NCBI GenBank assembly: GCA_944324945.1
Contig: CALUYE010000002.1
Location: 186,001 to 250,000, forward strand
Length of the DNA stretch: 64,000 nucleotides
From: Candidatus Gastranaerophilales bacterium
GTDB lineage: Bacteria; Cyanobacteriota; Vampirovibrionia; Gastranaerophilales; Gastranaerophilaceae
Reading direction: 5' to 3'
Below the pieces are notes generated by a model, which did not search any database, had not been told where the DNA came from, and was given only the letters and a program-made list of their open reading frames with translations. Shown here piece after piece: positions 27,667 through 36,664 of this stretch (positions are counted from its first letter, which is position 1; the number at the start of each line of letters is the position of its first letter). A program made the position numbers and the translations under genes.

Positions 27667-29115
27667 ATGAGTGAAGAAATAAGAGTAAGAATTGCCCCTT
27701 CTCCATCGGGTAATTTACACATTGGAACAGCAAGAACAGCGTTATTTAACTATCTTTTTGCCAAAAAAAATAACGGCAAATACGTTTTAAGAATAGAAGA
27801 TACCGATTTAGACAGAAGTTCCGAAGCATTTAAGCAAAATATATTCGATTCTCTTAAGGCTCTTGGCTTAAGCTGGGATGAAGGTCCCGATATCGGAGGA
27901 CCTTACGGTCCATATAAACAATCGCAGCGTTTTGATATATATCCTAAATATGCTCAAATGCTTATCGATAAAGGATATGCTTATGAATGTTTCTGTTCAA
28001 ACGAAGATTTGGAAAAAGAGCATGAAATTGCAAAAGAAAAGAAAATTCCTTATAAGTATTCAAGAAAATGTTTAAATTTAACAAAAGAAGAAAAAGACGC
28101 CCTAAAGGCAAAAGGAATTAAACCTTCGATTCGCTTCAAGGTTGATGCTAAAGAACTTATCTTTAACGATATGGTTAAAGGCGAACTAAAGTTTGATACA
28201 AACCTTATCGGTGATTTTGCAATTATGAAATCAAACGGTACACCCACATATAACTTTGCGGTTGTAATTGATGATATGTTAATGAAAATATCCCATGTTA
28301 TAAGAGGCGAAGATCATATTTCAAATACGCCGAAACAAATTTTAATCTATGAAGCACTTGGTGCTAAAGTTCCCCAATTCGGGCACCTTGGAATGATTTT
28401 AGCACCCGATAGAAGCAAATTATCAAAAAGACATGGTGCAACTGCAGTTTCAGATTTTATTAAACAAGGGTATTTAACGGATGCTCTTTTGAATTTTGTT
28501 GCATTATTAGGCTGGGCGCCTTCTGATGGTAATGAAATCAAAAATGTCGATGAGATTGCGGCTGATTTTAGAATTAATGAAATTTCAAGTTCAAATTCAA
28601 TTTTTGAATACGAAAAATTAAACTGGATGAACGGTCAATATATTAAAAAAATGGATATATCAAAACTAACGGATTTAGTGTTGCCGTTTTTAAAAAATTA
28701 CAACACTTCAATTTATTCAAGAAAACAGCTTGAACATATTATTGAAGTTACAAGAGAGCCTGTAACACTTTTATCTGATTTTGAAAATGATACTTATTAT
28801 TTCTTTAATGAGCCTGATTATACAGAAGTTGATGAAATAATAAAAGGAGATGTTGCAAAAATTGTCCTTCCAAAATTCTTAGAACAAGTTCAAAATTACG
28901 ACTTTGATAACGAAGAAGATATCCATGATAAACTTGGTGAATTAAGGTCATATTTTAAAGAAAACCACAGCTTCAAGCCAAAAGAAACAATGTGGGCAAT
29001 AAGATCGGCTCTAACAGGAAGAACAAGGGGGGCTGATATGGTAGCTACAATTCAAATTCTAGGCAAAGACGAAGCAAATAAAAGACTAAAAACTGCAATA
29101 AATTATGCGCAATAA
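27667..29115 (+). CDS. gltX: Glutamyl-tRNA synthetase
   Basis: Class I synthetase with PSPSGNLHIGTARTALF (HIGH region), DTDLDRS and the KMSKS variant LSKRHGA. The 482-aa length is normal. A good RBS (GAGGAAA) precedes the ATG. Whether it also charges tRNA-Gln cannot be decided from the sequence here. Confidence 0.95.
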   Translation: MSEEIRVRIAPSPSGNLHIGTARTALFNYLFAKKNNGKYVLRIEDTDLDRSSEAFKQNIFDSLKALGLSWDEGPDIGGPYGPYKQSQRFDIYPKYAQMLIDKGYAYECFCSNEDLEKEHEIAKEKKIPYKYSRKCLNLTKEEKDALKAKGIKPSIRFKVDAKELIFNDMVKGELKFDTNLIGDFAIMKSNGTPTYNFAVVIDDMLMKISHVIRGEDHISNTPKQILIYEALGAKVPQFGHLGMILAPDRSKLSKRHGATAVSDFIKQGYLTDALLNFVALLGWAPSDGNEIKNVDEIAADFRINEISSSNSIFEYEKLNWMNGQYIKKMDISKLTDLVLPFLKNYNTSIYSRKQLEHIIEVTREPVTLLSDFENDTYYFFNEPDYTEVDEIIKGDVAKIVLPKFLEQVQNYDFDNEEDIHDKLGELRSYFKENHSFKPKETMWAIRSALTGRTRGADMVATIQILGKDEANKRLKTAINYAQ

Positions 29116-29350
29116 AACAGCAATCCTGCTTTTTACGGTAACAATATTTACAAGCATCAATTGGCGTTATAACTTCACCAATTGATGCTTGTCGGGTTTT
29201 TATTATAATTTTATCTACAATAACAAAAATAAATATAATAATTTTCTTAACATAAATTCAAAACCAAAGACTTATACAATTACCTCAAACGAAATACCCA
29301 TAAACTATAGAGAAATTATAAAAAAATTAGAATCTAAAAATTGCTATTAA
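29105..29350 (+). pseudogene. Interrupted small exported-protein ORF (one in-frame TGA)
   Basis: Starting at ATG 29105, inside the last bases of gltX, the frame reads a signal-like MRNKTAILLFTVTIFTSI, meets TGA at 29183-29185, and then stays open to TAA at 29350. The second part (about 54 residues) is polar, Asn/Lys/Tyr-rich and ends in REIIKKLESKNCY, with codon choice like neighbouring genes. This may be a decayed small gene. A 15-bp inverted repeat covers the TGA. Chance openness in AT-rich DNA is possible. Confidence 0.3.
29150..29192 (+). repeat. Perfect 15-bp inverted repeat downstream of gltX
   Basis: ACAAGCATCAATTGG pairs with CCAATTGATGCTTGT across a 13-nt loop, followed by CGGGTTTTTA. 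It may act as a gltX terminator, although the T run begins 4 nt after the stem. Confidence 0.7.
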
Positions 29351-29375
29351 CTAAATATCGAAATATAATAATATT

Positions 29376-31193
29376 ATGACAATTGAAAAATATAAATCCT
29401 TATCGGATATATGGCTTCAAAGCTGCAGCGAATTTGCTCCTTTAATTGCCTTTAGCGACGATAAGTGTGAAACTGTTATTAAATATGAAGATGCGCTAAA
29501 ATTACTTTCTTTTTTAAAAAAAGAATTTATTTCGCTTGGCGCAAAAAAAGGCGAAAATATTTCACTTTTTGCAATTAATTCGCCATACTGGCTTATAATT
29601 GAACAGGCAATTATTTCAGCAGGCGGCGTTTGTGTATCAAAAACATCTCAAACAAACATTCAAGAACTTGAATATGTTTTTTTTAACAGTGATTCAAAAG
29701 GGCTTGTTGTTGATGATAAAAAAATTATCGATTACTTTATTGAAAAAGATAAAAATTTTCTAAATAAAGTAAAATTTGTTTTATACCTGGGAAATGAAGA
29801 AATTAAATCAAAAAAAATTACAAAATTCAGCGATTTAATTGAAAAATATAAAAATAATCCCCCCAAAAAAATAGAAATATCTGATATTCCAAGCGATATT
29901 GCATATATAAACTATACTTCAGGAACCTCATCCAACCCGAAAGGCGCTATGCTTCCAAATAACGGTATGTCTTATGTTGTTGAAGAATTGCAAAAATTTA
30001 ACGAAATCAAAACAGGAGGAACTTTTGTTGTAACTTTTCCTTTGTCATCAGCAGGAGGTAAAAGTTTTAATTTATTGTGTTTTTCAAAAGGATGCAGAAT
30101 AATCTATACTCAATATAAAGATTTTTACAATGTTATTGAGCGCTTTAAACCCGATTATCTTCACTGTGCGCCTAAAATTTTGCAGACGATGTATTTAAAA
30201 TTTATGCAATACATTGATTCAAAAGGCCCGCTTTTTAAAATTGCGTATAATTTAGCCTTTAAAATAGCAAAAGATATCCTGAATTGCGAAAAAAAAGATA
30301 AAAAATTAAACAATTTTCATAGAGCCGCAAAAAATTTATTAGATATTTTAATTTTTAAAAACATCAGAAATTATCTTTTTAAAGATGATATGGTTTTATT
30401 TGTGGGTTCAGCTCATTTAGCGCCTGCTCTTGAAGATTATTTCAGAATTTTAAATATTCCCCTTATTCAACACTACGGCCTAACGGAAACTACAGGACTG
30501 GCTGTTAGTAACACCATAGAAAGCCAAAAAAAATACCCCTATACCGTAGGAGTAGCTTTTAAAGGTACTGAAATTAAAATTATCGATCCTGAGACAAATA
30601 AAGAACTCTTGCCAAACGAAACAGGACTTATAACCTTAAGCGGCCCCGAAATTTTAAAAGGGTATTATAACAACCCCGAGGCTACAAAAAAAGCCTTAAT
30701 TAAAGAAAATTGCCTAAATACGGGTGATCTTGGATATGTTAACAACAAAGGCTATTTAACGGTATTATCAAGATATGATGATGTTGTTGTGCTTTCAAAC
30801 GGGTATAATGTTTATGTTCCGCTTTTGGAAAACGAAGCAAAAGATTCAAAATTCATAAGCCAGATAATAATAACAGGACATGGGAAACCTTATTTAACTG
30901 CACTTGTTGTACTAAACAGAGAAATTTATATATCATGGTGCAAAGATAACAACAAAAAAGTACAAGACCCTAATAAAAACACTAATTTTAAAAAATTCTT
31001 AATTGATCATTTAAACGAAAAAATAAAAAGAAAAACAGACTATCGTTATTTTGAAAAACTTAAAAATATTTACTTTTTATCAAAAGATTTCAGCTTTGAA
31101 AACGGTCTTTTAACAAGCACACTAAAAGTTAAAAGAAATAAAATCTGCAAACTATATAAAAATGAAATAGAGGATTTATACAAAGGAAAATAA
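29376..31193 (+). CDS. AMP-dependent acyl-CoA synthetase/ligase family protein
   Basis: Adenylate-forming enzyme activating a carboxylate with ATP. The P-loop-like motif YINYTSGTSSNPKGAML, the later IQHYGLTETTGLAV, and TGDLGYVNNKGYLTVLSRYDDVVVLSNGYNVYV define the ANL superfamily, long-chain fatty acyl-CoA ligase type. The 605-aa length fits. The gene has TTGCTA-17 nt-TATAAT (29341-29369) only 6 nt before the ATG and no RBS, so it may be translated from a leaderless mRNA. The U32 gene follows after 6 nt. The substrate is not determined. Confidence 0.88.
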   Translation: MTIEKYKSLSDIWLQSCSEFAPLIAFSDDKCETVIKYEDALKLLSFLKKEFISLGAKKGENISLFAINSPYWLIIEQAIISAGGVCVSKTSQTNIQELEYVFFNSDSKGLVVDDKKIIDYFIEKDKNFLNKVKFVLYLGNEEIKSKKITKFSDLIEKYKNNPPKKIEISDIPSDIAYINYTSGTSSNPKGAMLPNNGMSYVVEELQKFNEIKTGGTFVVTFPLSSAGGKSFNLLCFSKGCRIIYTQYKDFYNVIERFKPDYLHCAPKILQTMYLKFMQYIDSKGPLFKIAYNLAFKIAKDILNCEKKDKKLNNFHRAAKNLLDILIFKNIRNYLFKDDMVLFVGSAHLAPALEDYFRILNIPLIQHYGLTETTGLAVSNTIESQKKYPYTVGVAFKGTEIKIIDPETNKELLPNETGLITLSGPEILKGYYNNPEATKKALIKENCLNTGDLGYVNNKGYLTVLSRYDDVVVLSNGYNVYVPLLENEAKDSKFISQIIITGHGKPYLTALVVLNREIYISWCKDNNKKVQDPNKNTNFKKFLIDHLNEKIKRKTDYRYFEKLKNIYFLSKDFSFENGLLTSTLKVKRNKICKLYKNEIEDLYKGK

Positions 31194-31199
31194 TTCCAG

Positions 31200-33038
31200 A
31201 TGCGAAAGAATGACACAATTGAAATACTTTCACCCGCCAAAAATTACACTTACGCAAAAGAAGCAATACTCTGCGGAGCGGATGCTGTTTATATGGGCGC
31301 ACCGTTGTTTTCATTAAGACATGAACACAATAACAGCCTTGAAGACATCAAAAAAACGGTTGAATTTGCGCATAAATATTGGGCAAAAGTATATGTACCC
31401 TTAAATTGTCTTTTGTATAGCGATGATGATATAAATAAAGCTCAAAATCTAATCAACGAGCTGTATAAGCTCGATGTTGACGGATTAATAATTCAGGATA
31501 TCGGAATTTTAGAACTTGATATACCAAAAATCCCGATTATTTTAAGCACAAACACAATGTGTTTTACAAAAGAAAAAATAAGCTTTTTTGAACACTGCAA
31601 AGTTGACAGAATTGTACTGCCAAGAGAATTAAGCTATGAAGAAATAAAAGATATAGCAAAAAACACAAACATTCCTCTTGAAATATTCTGTTATGGATTT
31701 TTATGCGTCGGGCACAGCGGAAATTGTTACTTAGCATATTGCGAAAATCTAAGCAAAACAAAAACAAACAAAATAGCGCACTACAACGCCTCAAATCATG
31801 GTGTGTGCCCTGAGCGCTGCATGGGGCATTGGAATCTTATTGATAAAGACGGAAATGTTATAATCGAAAATGACAGACTGTTTAATTTAAGGTTTTTGAG
31901 TTTACATAATGAAATTGAAAAGCTGTATGAACTTGGAATAGATTCTTTTAAAATTGCAGGAAGAGAAAAAGACTTAAAACATGTCAAAAATTCAACGGCA
32001 TTTTTCTCTCAAATTGCAAACAATCTTCTAAAATCAAAAAATATCAAAAGAAGCTCATCAGGAAGAACTATTCTTTCATTTGAACCTGATTTATATAAAA
32101 ATTTTAACAAAGGTTTTACGGACTTCTTTTTAAATAAAAGAAAAAAAGAAATGTATTCAAAATATGATATTGTCGGTAAATATATAGGAAAAGTAATAAA
32201 TTTCAACAATAATTCTTTTGAACTTGATACTGATTTTGAACTTAATAAAGGGGATAAATTAAGATATAAAAAAGGTAACAGTGAAGTTAGAACAATTGAA
32301 ATTATTAATGTTAAAGATAACAGATATTTTATAAATAAAATTAATGATGATATATCAGACCTTGAATTATACAGATATATTGATAAAAAAGGCTTTGATG
32401 AAGTTGAAAATTCAATTAACTATAGAGTAATTTCTACATCTCTTAAAATAAATGAAATTGATAACGGCTATGAAATAACGGCACTTGATGAAGATGATAA
32501 TAAAATTAAGCTAAAAATAAATAAAGGTAATAAAAAAATATTAAATAAAGATATTAAAAATTCTTTTTATAATCTTGATATTGATTGCGAATTTATAATT
32601 GATGAAGTTGATTTTAATAAAGATTTATTTATTGATGATATAAATTTAACAAGAAATGAAATATTTGAATCATTAAGAAACACGCGAAAAATAAACAGAA
32701 AAAAAGATATATCCGATCTTCAAAAAAACAACTATCCTTACTATAAAGAAGAGCTAAGCTATTTAGACAACGTAACAAACAAAAAAGCTCGGGAATTTTA
32801 TAAAAGACACGGCGTTAAAAAAATCGAACAGCCGCTTGAAAATACCGATAATCTTAAAGGTAAAAAAGTCTTTACATCAAGCTATTGCTTAAGATATGAA
32901 CTCGGATACTGCTCAAAACAAAACCCTGATAAAAAACCAAATACACCCTGGAAATTAAAACAAATTGAAAGCAATTTAAATTACAGAGCGGAATTTGACT
33001 GCAAAAACTGCAAAATGTACCTTTATTTAGATGATTAG
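31200..33038 (+). CDS. U32-family protein, RNA hydroxylation type (RlhA/TrhP-like)
   Basis: The N-terminal half carries U32 signatures: EILSPAKNYTYAKEAILCGADAVYMG, LSTNTMC and the Cys set CYGFLCVGHSGNCYL ... GVCPERCMG. The C-terminal half (after about residue 330) looks like the extra beta domain and DUF3656-type region of RlhA. E. coli RlhA and TrhP use such proteins to hydroxylate a 23S rRNA cytidine or tRNA uridines, with prephenate-dependent chemistry; peptidase activity has also been ascribed to U32 members. The 612-aa length is near RlhA. C-terminal cysteines (YCLRYELGYC, CKNCKMY) may bind a metal or Fe-S cluster. The exact target is open. Confidence 0.8.
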   Translation: MRKNDTIEILSPAKNYTYAKEAILCGADAVYMGAPLFSLRHEHNNSLEDIKKTVEFAHKYWAKVYVPLNCLLYSDDDINKAQNLINELYKLDVDGLIIQDIGILELDIPKIPIILSTNTMCFTKEKISFFEHCKVDRIVLPRELSYEEIKDIAKNTNIPLEIFCYGFLCVGHSGNCYLAYCENLSKTKTNKIAHYNASNHGVCPERCMGHWNLIDKDGNVIIENDRLFNLRFLSLHNEIEKLYELGIDSFKIAGREKDLKHVKNSTAFFSQIANNLLKSKNIKRSSSGRTILSFEPDLYKNFNKGFTDFFLNKRKKEMYSKYDIVGKYIGKVINFNNNSFELDTDFELNKGDKLRYKKGNSEVRTIEIINVKDNRYFINKINDDISDLELYRYIDKKGFDEVENSINYRVISTSLKINEIDNGYEITALDEDDNKIKLKINKGNKKILNKDIKNSFYNLDIDCEFIIDEVDFNKDLFIDDINLTRNEIFESLRNTRKINRKKDISDLQKNNYPYYKEELSYLDNVTNKKAREFYKRHGVKKIEQPLENTDNLKGKKVFTSSYCLRYELGYCSKQNPDKKPNTPWKLKQIESNLNYRAEFDCKNCKMYLYLDD

Positions 33039-34474
33039 TTAAAATTAAAGTAAATAAATTCCTGATATCTTGTAATTGATAGTGTGCATATTGTCATAAT
33101 TATTGCTAAAATTACGGTATAGAAAATGTTGTTTTTCTTAACGTAGATTTTGGATAGTTCAAATGAATTTTTAGAAAAGAACATTAGATATATGCAGGCT
33201 AAAAATAAGAAAATATTTAACTTAAAATCCGCACAGTTAAAATAAGAAGAAAAATCAAAAGAAAAGTTTGTTATTTTAAAAGAAAGATTAAAATTGCCTA
33301 AATTCAACATAGTTTTATAAAGACTAAATGAATCGGATAAATTTTTCTGCGCAATAAGAGGAGTGGTTAATAAAATTACAATAAAAGTTAAAAAGTTTGC
33401 TAAATATTTGTTCAATTTAAAACGGGTTTTTGCAATCAGTGTATCAAAAAATATAAATAAAGCGTTTAGTAATCCGTAAAGAATATAAACAGGATTTATT
33501 GCCTTCCAGCATCCATAACAAAACCCGACAATCATAAGATTGGTGAATGTTTTTGTTGTTGTTGTTTTAATGCCTCCTAAGGGGGTTAGGATGTAGTCTT
33601 TAAGGAAGCGGATTAGGGTCATGTGCCATCTTTTCCAGTAGTTTGTTATGTTGGTTGCTTTGAAGGGGGAGTTGAAGTTTTGGGGGAGTTTAATGTTGAA
33701 TAAAAGGGCGCTTCCTGTTGCAATGTCGCAGTAGCCTGAGAAGTCGAAGTAGCCTTGGGCTACTTTTGAGAAGGCGAAAAGCCAGGATAGAGTTGTGTCG
33801 TAGTATAGGGAGTTTGTTGTTGTGTAGGTTATGAAGTCTTGGAAGTTGTCTGCGATAAGTACTTTTTTTAGAAGACCTATTGTTATTAGAAATAGGGCTT
33901 TAAAGATATTTTGTTGGTTTATTATTTTGTTTTTTGTGTTGTTTAGTTGGGGGATTATTTCTTTGTATCTAACGATTGGGCCTGCTAAAAGTTGGGGGAA
34001 GAAGGAGATAAAGAGGGAGTAGTTTATTAGGTTTGGTTTTGATATTTTGTTGTTGTAGGAGTCGATAAGGAAGGATATTTGTTGGATTGTAAAGAAGCTT
34101 ATTCCAAGAGGGATTATTATTTCAAGGGAGTTTATCGGGAGGTGAAGGTTGGTTTTTAGGGATTGGATTAGTATGTTGAAGTATTTAAAGAAAAGCAGGA
34201 TTAGGATATTTAGGGTAATACCTATGATTAGGATTGGTTTTTTTAGTTTGGATAGGTTTTTGTTGTTTAGAAGAAGGTTTATTGAGTAGTTTAGGAGGGT
34301 GGATAGGATTATTATGTAGGTAAATTTGATGTTGTATGTGGAGTAGAAGTATAGGGAGGAGATAAGAAGGAAGAGTAGGGAGGTGTTGTAGAGTTTGTAT
34401 TTGTTTAGGGTGAAGTAGGTTATGAAGGTTAGGGGGAGAAAGCATAAAATATATTCAACCGAGTTAAAGAGCAT
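33035..34474 (-). CDS. MBOAT O-acyltransferase (AlgI-like), mosaic paralog 1
   Basis: Multi-pass membrane protein of the AlgI type, which moves acetyl groups across the membrane for envelope polysaccharide O-acetylation. N-terminal MLFNSVEYILCFLPLTFITYF, PLGISFFTIQQISFLIDSY, QGYFDFSGYCDIATGSALL and NYWKRWHMTLIRFLKDYILTPLGG are clear AlgI motifs, with the RWH His present. At the second His position the usual WHG reads W-K-A (about residue 322), so the canonical catalytic His is absent. The gene shares near-identical blocks with 36654-38114. It overlaps its SGNH partner by 11 nt and ends 4 nt inside the convergent U32 gene. Confidence 0.85.
   Translation of the reverse strand: MLFNSVEYILCFLPLTFITYFTLNKYKLYNTSLLFLLISSLYFYSTYNIKFTYIIILSTLLNYSINLLLNNKNLSKLKKPILIIGITLNILILLFFKYFNILIQSLKTNLHLPINSLEIIIPLGISFFTIQQISFLIDSYNNKISKPNLINYSLFISFFPQLLAGPIVRYKEIIPQLNNTKNKIINQQNIFKALFLITIGLLKKVLIADNFQDFITYTTTNSLYYDTTLSWLFAFSKVAQGYFDFSGYCDIATGSALLFNIKLPQNFNSPFKATNITNYWKRWHMTLIRFLKDYILTPLGGIKTTTTKTFTNLMIVGFCYGCWKAINPVYILYGLLNALFIFFDTLIAKTRFKLNKYLANFLTFIVILLTTPLIAQKNLSDSFSLYKTMLNLGNFNLSFKITNFSFDFSSYFNCADFKLNIFLFLACIYLMFFSKNSFELSKIYVKKNNIFYTVILAIIMTICTLSITRYQEFIYFNFN
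33042..33210 (-). repeat. Near-identical 3' block of MBOAT paralog 1
   Basis: 169 bp matching 36658-36826 with about four mismatches, all in the first half. It encodes the conserved C-terminal helix. Between this block and 33513 the two paralogs differ. Confidence 0.9.
33513..34354 (-). repeat. 842-bp apparently identical block, copy 1
   Basis: Read by eye it is identical to 37153-37994 at a constant offset of 3640, without indels. The coding strand is poor in G and favours C-ending codons (AAC, TTC, ATC, CCC), unlike the rest of the same gene and its neighbours. Confidence 0.9.
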
Positions 34475-35540
34475 TTTTCCTCCTTATGAAATATTTTGCA
34501 TCTTCGGGTTTTACTTTTTTTAATGATTCAACTAATTCTTTATGATTACTCATAAATTCAACTAATTCTTTTGTATCTTTTTTAAAATACGAAGATGCAT
34601 TTTTTGAAGTAATCAAAGTCCCTATTTTTTTATCTTTTGATAATAAATCCTTAACTAAAATATTATTATATTCAGTGTCAGGATGAATATTATCGATATA
34701 ATATCTGTTAGATTCATCAAGCGGAGTTGAATTATATTTATTAAAAAGAGAATAATCGTAAAAATCCGTAATATTTGCTATTTTTTCTTTTAGCAGGATG
34801 TTATTTTCCCATTGTTTTTTATTGTATAAGTCAATTTTTTTGCTCACATGGATTGGAGAATAGTATATAACAAGTTCAATGTTATTATTTTTACAAAATT
34901 CCATAACGTCTGATATTTTATTAACACCGTCAAAAGAAAAAGGTTTATCGTACTTTTTATGCGCAAGTTCTCGATACGGGTAAATAAATGAATTTAAGCT
35001 TTCCTTGTTTTTCAGTGAATCTTTTATTGTTAAAAGAGAGTATTTTGTAGTATTCCATGAAAAAAACAGATTTATTATATCGTTTAAAGTTAAGTATTTA
35101 CTGTCAAGTTCAGGTAAAAAGTCCGTAACTTCCTGCGATTTTTCATTATAAAAATCGTCATAAAAAAGCCCCCAGTATATTTTTTTAATTTTAGGGTTAA
35201 TTTTATACATATTTTGAATTAAATTTGAAACTTCATCAATTTTTGCAACGGGAATCGTAAAAAAAGCAATGTTTTTATCAAACGTTCCGTCGTTATACAA
35301 AAGACAATTACCGCTAAATACGATATCTTTATTTAAACCGTTCAGTTTAATATTTGAATAAGTATTTGTTCTTTTGTTTGCATAGCGGAATGTTTTTTCA
35401 TGGTTAAAGCCATTTACGGGCTTTTGGTGAAAAATATAATACGGGTCAACAACATAGTTCAAAAGCATAATCAAAAGTATAAAAATTACAAAAGTAACAA
35501 CCAAAATAATGTCTTTATGCTTTTGAATATCAAAATTCAT
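34464..35540 (-). CDS. SGNH/AlgJ-like acyltransferase partner, altered nucleophile
   Basis: One N-terminal membrane helix (ILVVTFVIFILLIMLLNYV) precedes a periplasmic domain of AlgJ/AlgX/DltD-like type. The VDPY after the helix and the C-terminal IDNIHPD (catalytic Asp/His) are shared with the two other SGNH genes of this cluster. At the nucleophile position, where those read GGS, this protein reads S-G-N-C, so the Ser is replaced by Asn, with a Cys next to it. Its 358-aa length is typical. It is followed by an MBOAT gene with an 11-nt overlap, as expected for an acetyl-transfer pair. The pair may be inactive, or use other chemistry. Confidence 0.75.
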   Translation of the reverse strand: MNFDIQKHKDIILVVTFVIFILLIMLLNYVVDPYYIFHQKPVNGFNHEKTFRYANKRTNTYSNIKLNGLNKDIVFSGNCLLYNDGTFDKNIAFFTIPVAKIDEVSNLIQNMYKINPKIKKIYWGLFYDDFYNEKSQEVTDFLPELDSKYLTLNDIINLFFSWNTTKYSLLTIKDSLKNKESLNSFIYPYRELAHKKYDKPFSFDGVNKISDVMEFCKNNNIELVIYYSPIHVSKKIDLYNKKQWENNILLKEKIANITDFYDYSLFNKYNSTPLDESNRYYIDNIHPDTEYNNILVKDLLSKDKKIGTLITSKNASSYFKKDTKELVEFMSNHKELVESLKKVKPEDAKYFIRRKNAL

Positions 35541-35629
35541 ATAAACTCCTGACTTTCTCCCTCAAGAAAATGATACCATAAGTATCTTTATTTTTAAAAA
35601 TTTATTATAATATTTAAAAAAGGATTATT

Positions 35630-36664
35630 ATGAAAATCGCAAATTATATTTTTATAATTATATATTTGGTTTTTATACTGCTTGTTGCAGGGTTTAACTA
35701 TATAATTGACCCTTGGGGATTATTTAATAAATCAGCATTAAATATAAGTCCTGATTTTATGGATAGTCCGTATACTCCAATTAAACTAAGCAAAAATAAA
35801 AAAGCACAAAAGGTAATCATTGGCGGTTCTGAAGCAAAATATTTAAATATTCAAAAATATGACGATAAAATTGCTGATATTTCAACATATTACGCAACAA
35901 TTGATGATGTTGTAAAATTAAGCGAATTTTATCTTAAATTGCATCCCGAAACAAAAAAAGTTTACTTTTTGGTTGAATTTAAATTATTTGACAAACGAGA
36001 ACGAAAGCTTGAAGCGCCAAAACCCTACTTGTGCGCAAAAGAAATTTATAAAATATTTTTATCAATAGATACAACAAAAAAATCAATAAATAAACTTTTA
36101 AAAAAAGAAGATAACAAACTTAAAATCGATGATGGCAAAAATAATATTGAAGCCCTTAAAATTAATCCCTTGATTATTACAAAAGATAATTCCGATTATT
36201 CAAAAAATGCAATAAAAAATCTTGATAAACTTTTTAATCTTTTAAAAAAGAAAAATATAGAAATTATCTGCTTAATCCCGCCATCCCATGCTAATTATCA
36301 ATTAAGAATGTATGAAAGATTAGGGGATAAAAAAGATGAAATTATAAAATATTTAGCCAAAAACTCAACTCTTCTTATTAATATGGAGATGATAAATAAT
36401 GAATCAAAAACAAAAATCAAAGATTCGAAAAAATACTTTCTTGATGAAATCCATATTAGCGATAAATACGCAAAAATTTTATATGAAGCATTAATTGCGC
36501 CCGATAAGAAGAATGATTTATATGATATTTTAAATGAAAAAAATATTGATTCTTACCTTTTAAAATACAAAAAAGATATTCTAAACTATAAAAAATCAAA
36601 TTACCCCGATTATCTTGAATATCGAAAACGAGAAAGTGAAAAATTGACAAAGTTTAAAAATTAA
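35630..36664 (+). CDS. SGNH/AlgJ-like O-acetyltransferase domain protein
   Basis: N-terminal membrane helix (YIFIIIYLVFILLVAGFNYI), then IDPWGLF. The nucleophile block is VIIGGSEAKY (Ser about residue 67) and the C-terminal pair is DEIHISD. This is the Ser/Asp/His order of AlgJ/AlgX-like enzymes that complete O-acetylation in the periplasm with an MBOAT partner. The 344-aa protein has a Lys-rich C terminus. AAAGGA is the RBS and TATAAT lies upstream. It overlaps the convergent MBOAT gene by 11 nt, so its partner is encoded on the other strand. Confidence 0.78.
   Translation: MKIANYIFIIIYLVFILLVAGFNYIIDPWGLFNKSALNISPDFMDSPYTPIKLSKNKKAQKVIIGGSEAKYLNIQKYDDKIADISTYYATIDDVVKLSEFYLKLHPETKKVYFLVEFKLFDKRERKLEAPKPYLCAKEIYKIFLSIDTTKKSINKLLKKEDNKLKIDDGKNNIEALKINPLIITKDNSDYSKNAIKNLDKLFNLLKKKNIEIICLIPPSHANYQLRMYERLGDKKDEIIKYLAKNSTLLINMEMINNESKTKIKDSKKYFLDEIHISDKYAKILYEALIAPDKKNDLYDILNEKNIDSYLLKYKKDILNYKKSNYPDYLEYRKRESEKLTKFKN

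Noticed and set aside
29183..29185. In-frame TGA as a selenocysteine codon with a SECIS hairpin
   Set aside because: A bacterial SECIS lies just downstream of the UGA; here the UGA is inside the 3' arm, and no Sec machinery is visible.
33211..33512. Insertion sequence or transposase in the MBOAT region as cause of the mosaic
   Set aside because: No transposase, terminal inverted repeats or target duplications are visible; recombination between homologs explains it better.
33831..34022. Plus-strand 63-aa frame, found identically at 37471-37662
   Set aside because: It is the antisense shadow of the duplicated MBOAT core; its identity simply reflects the repeat.
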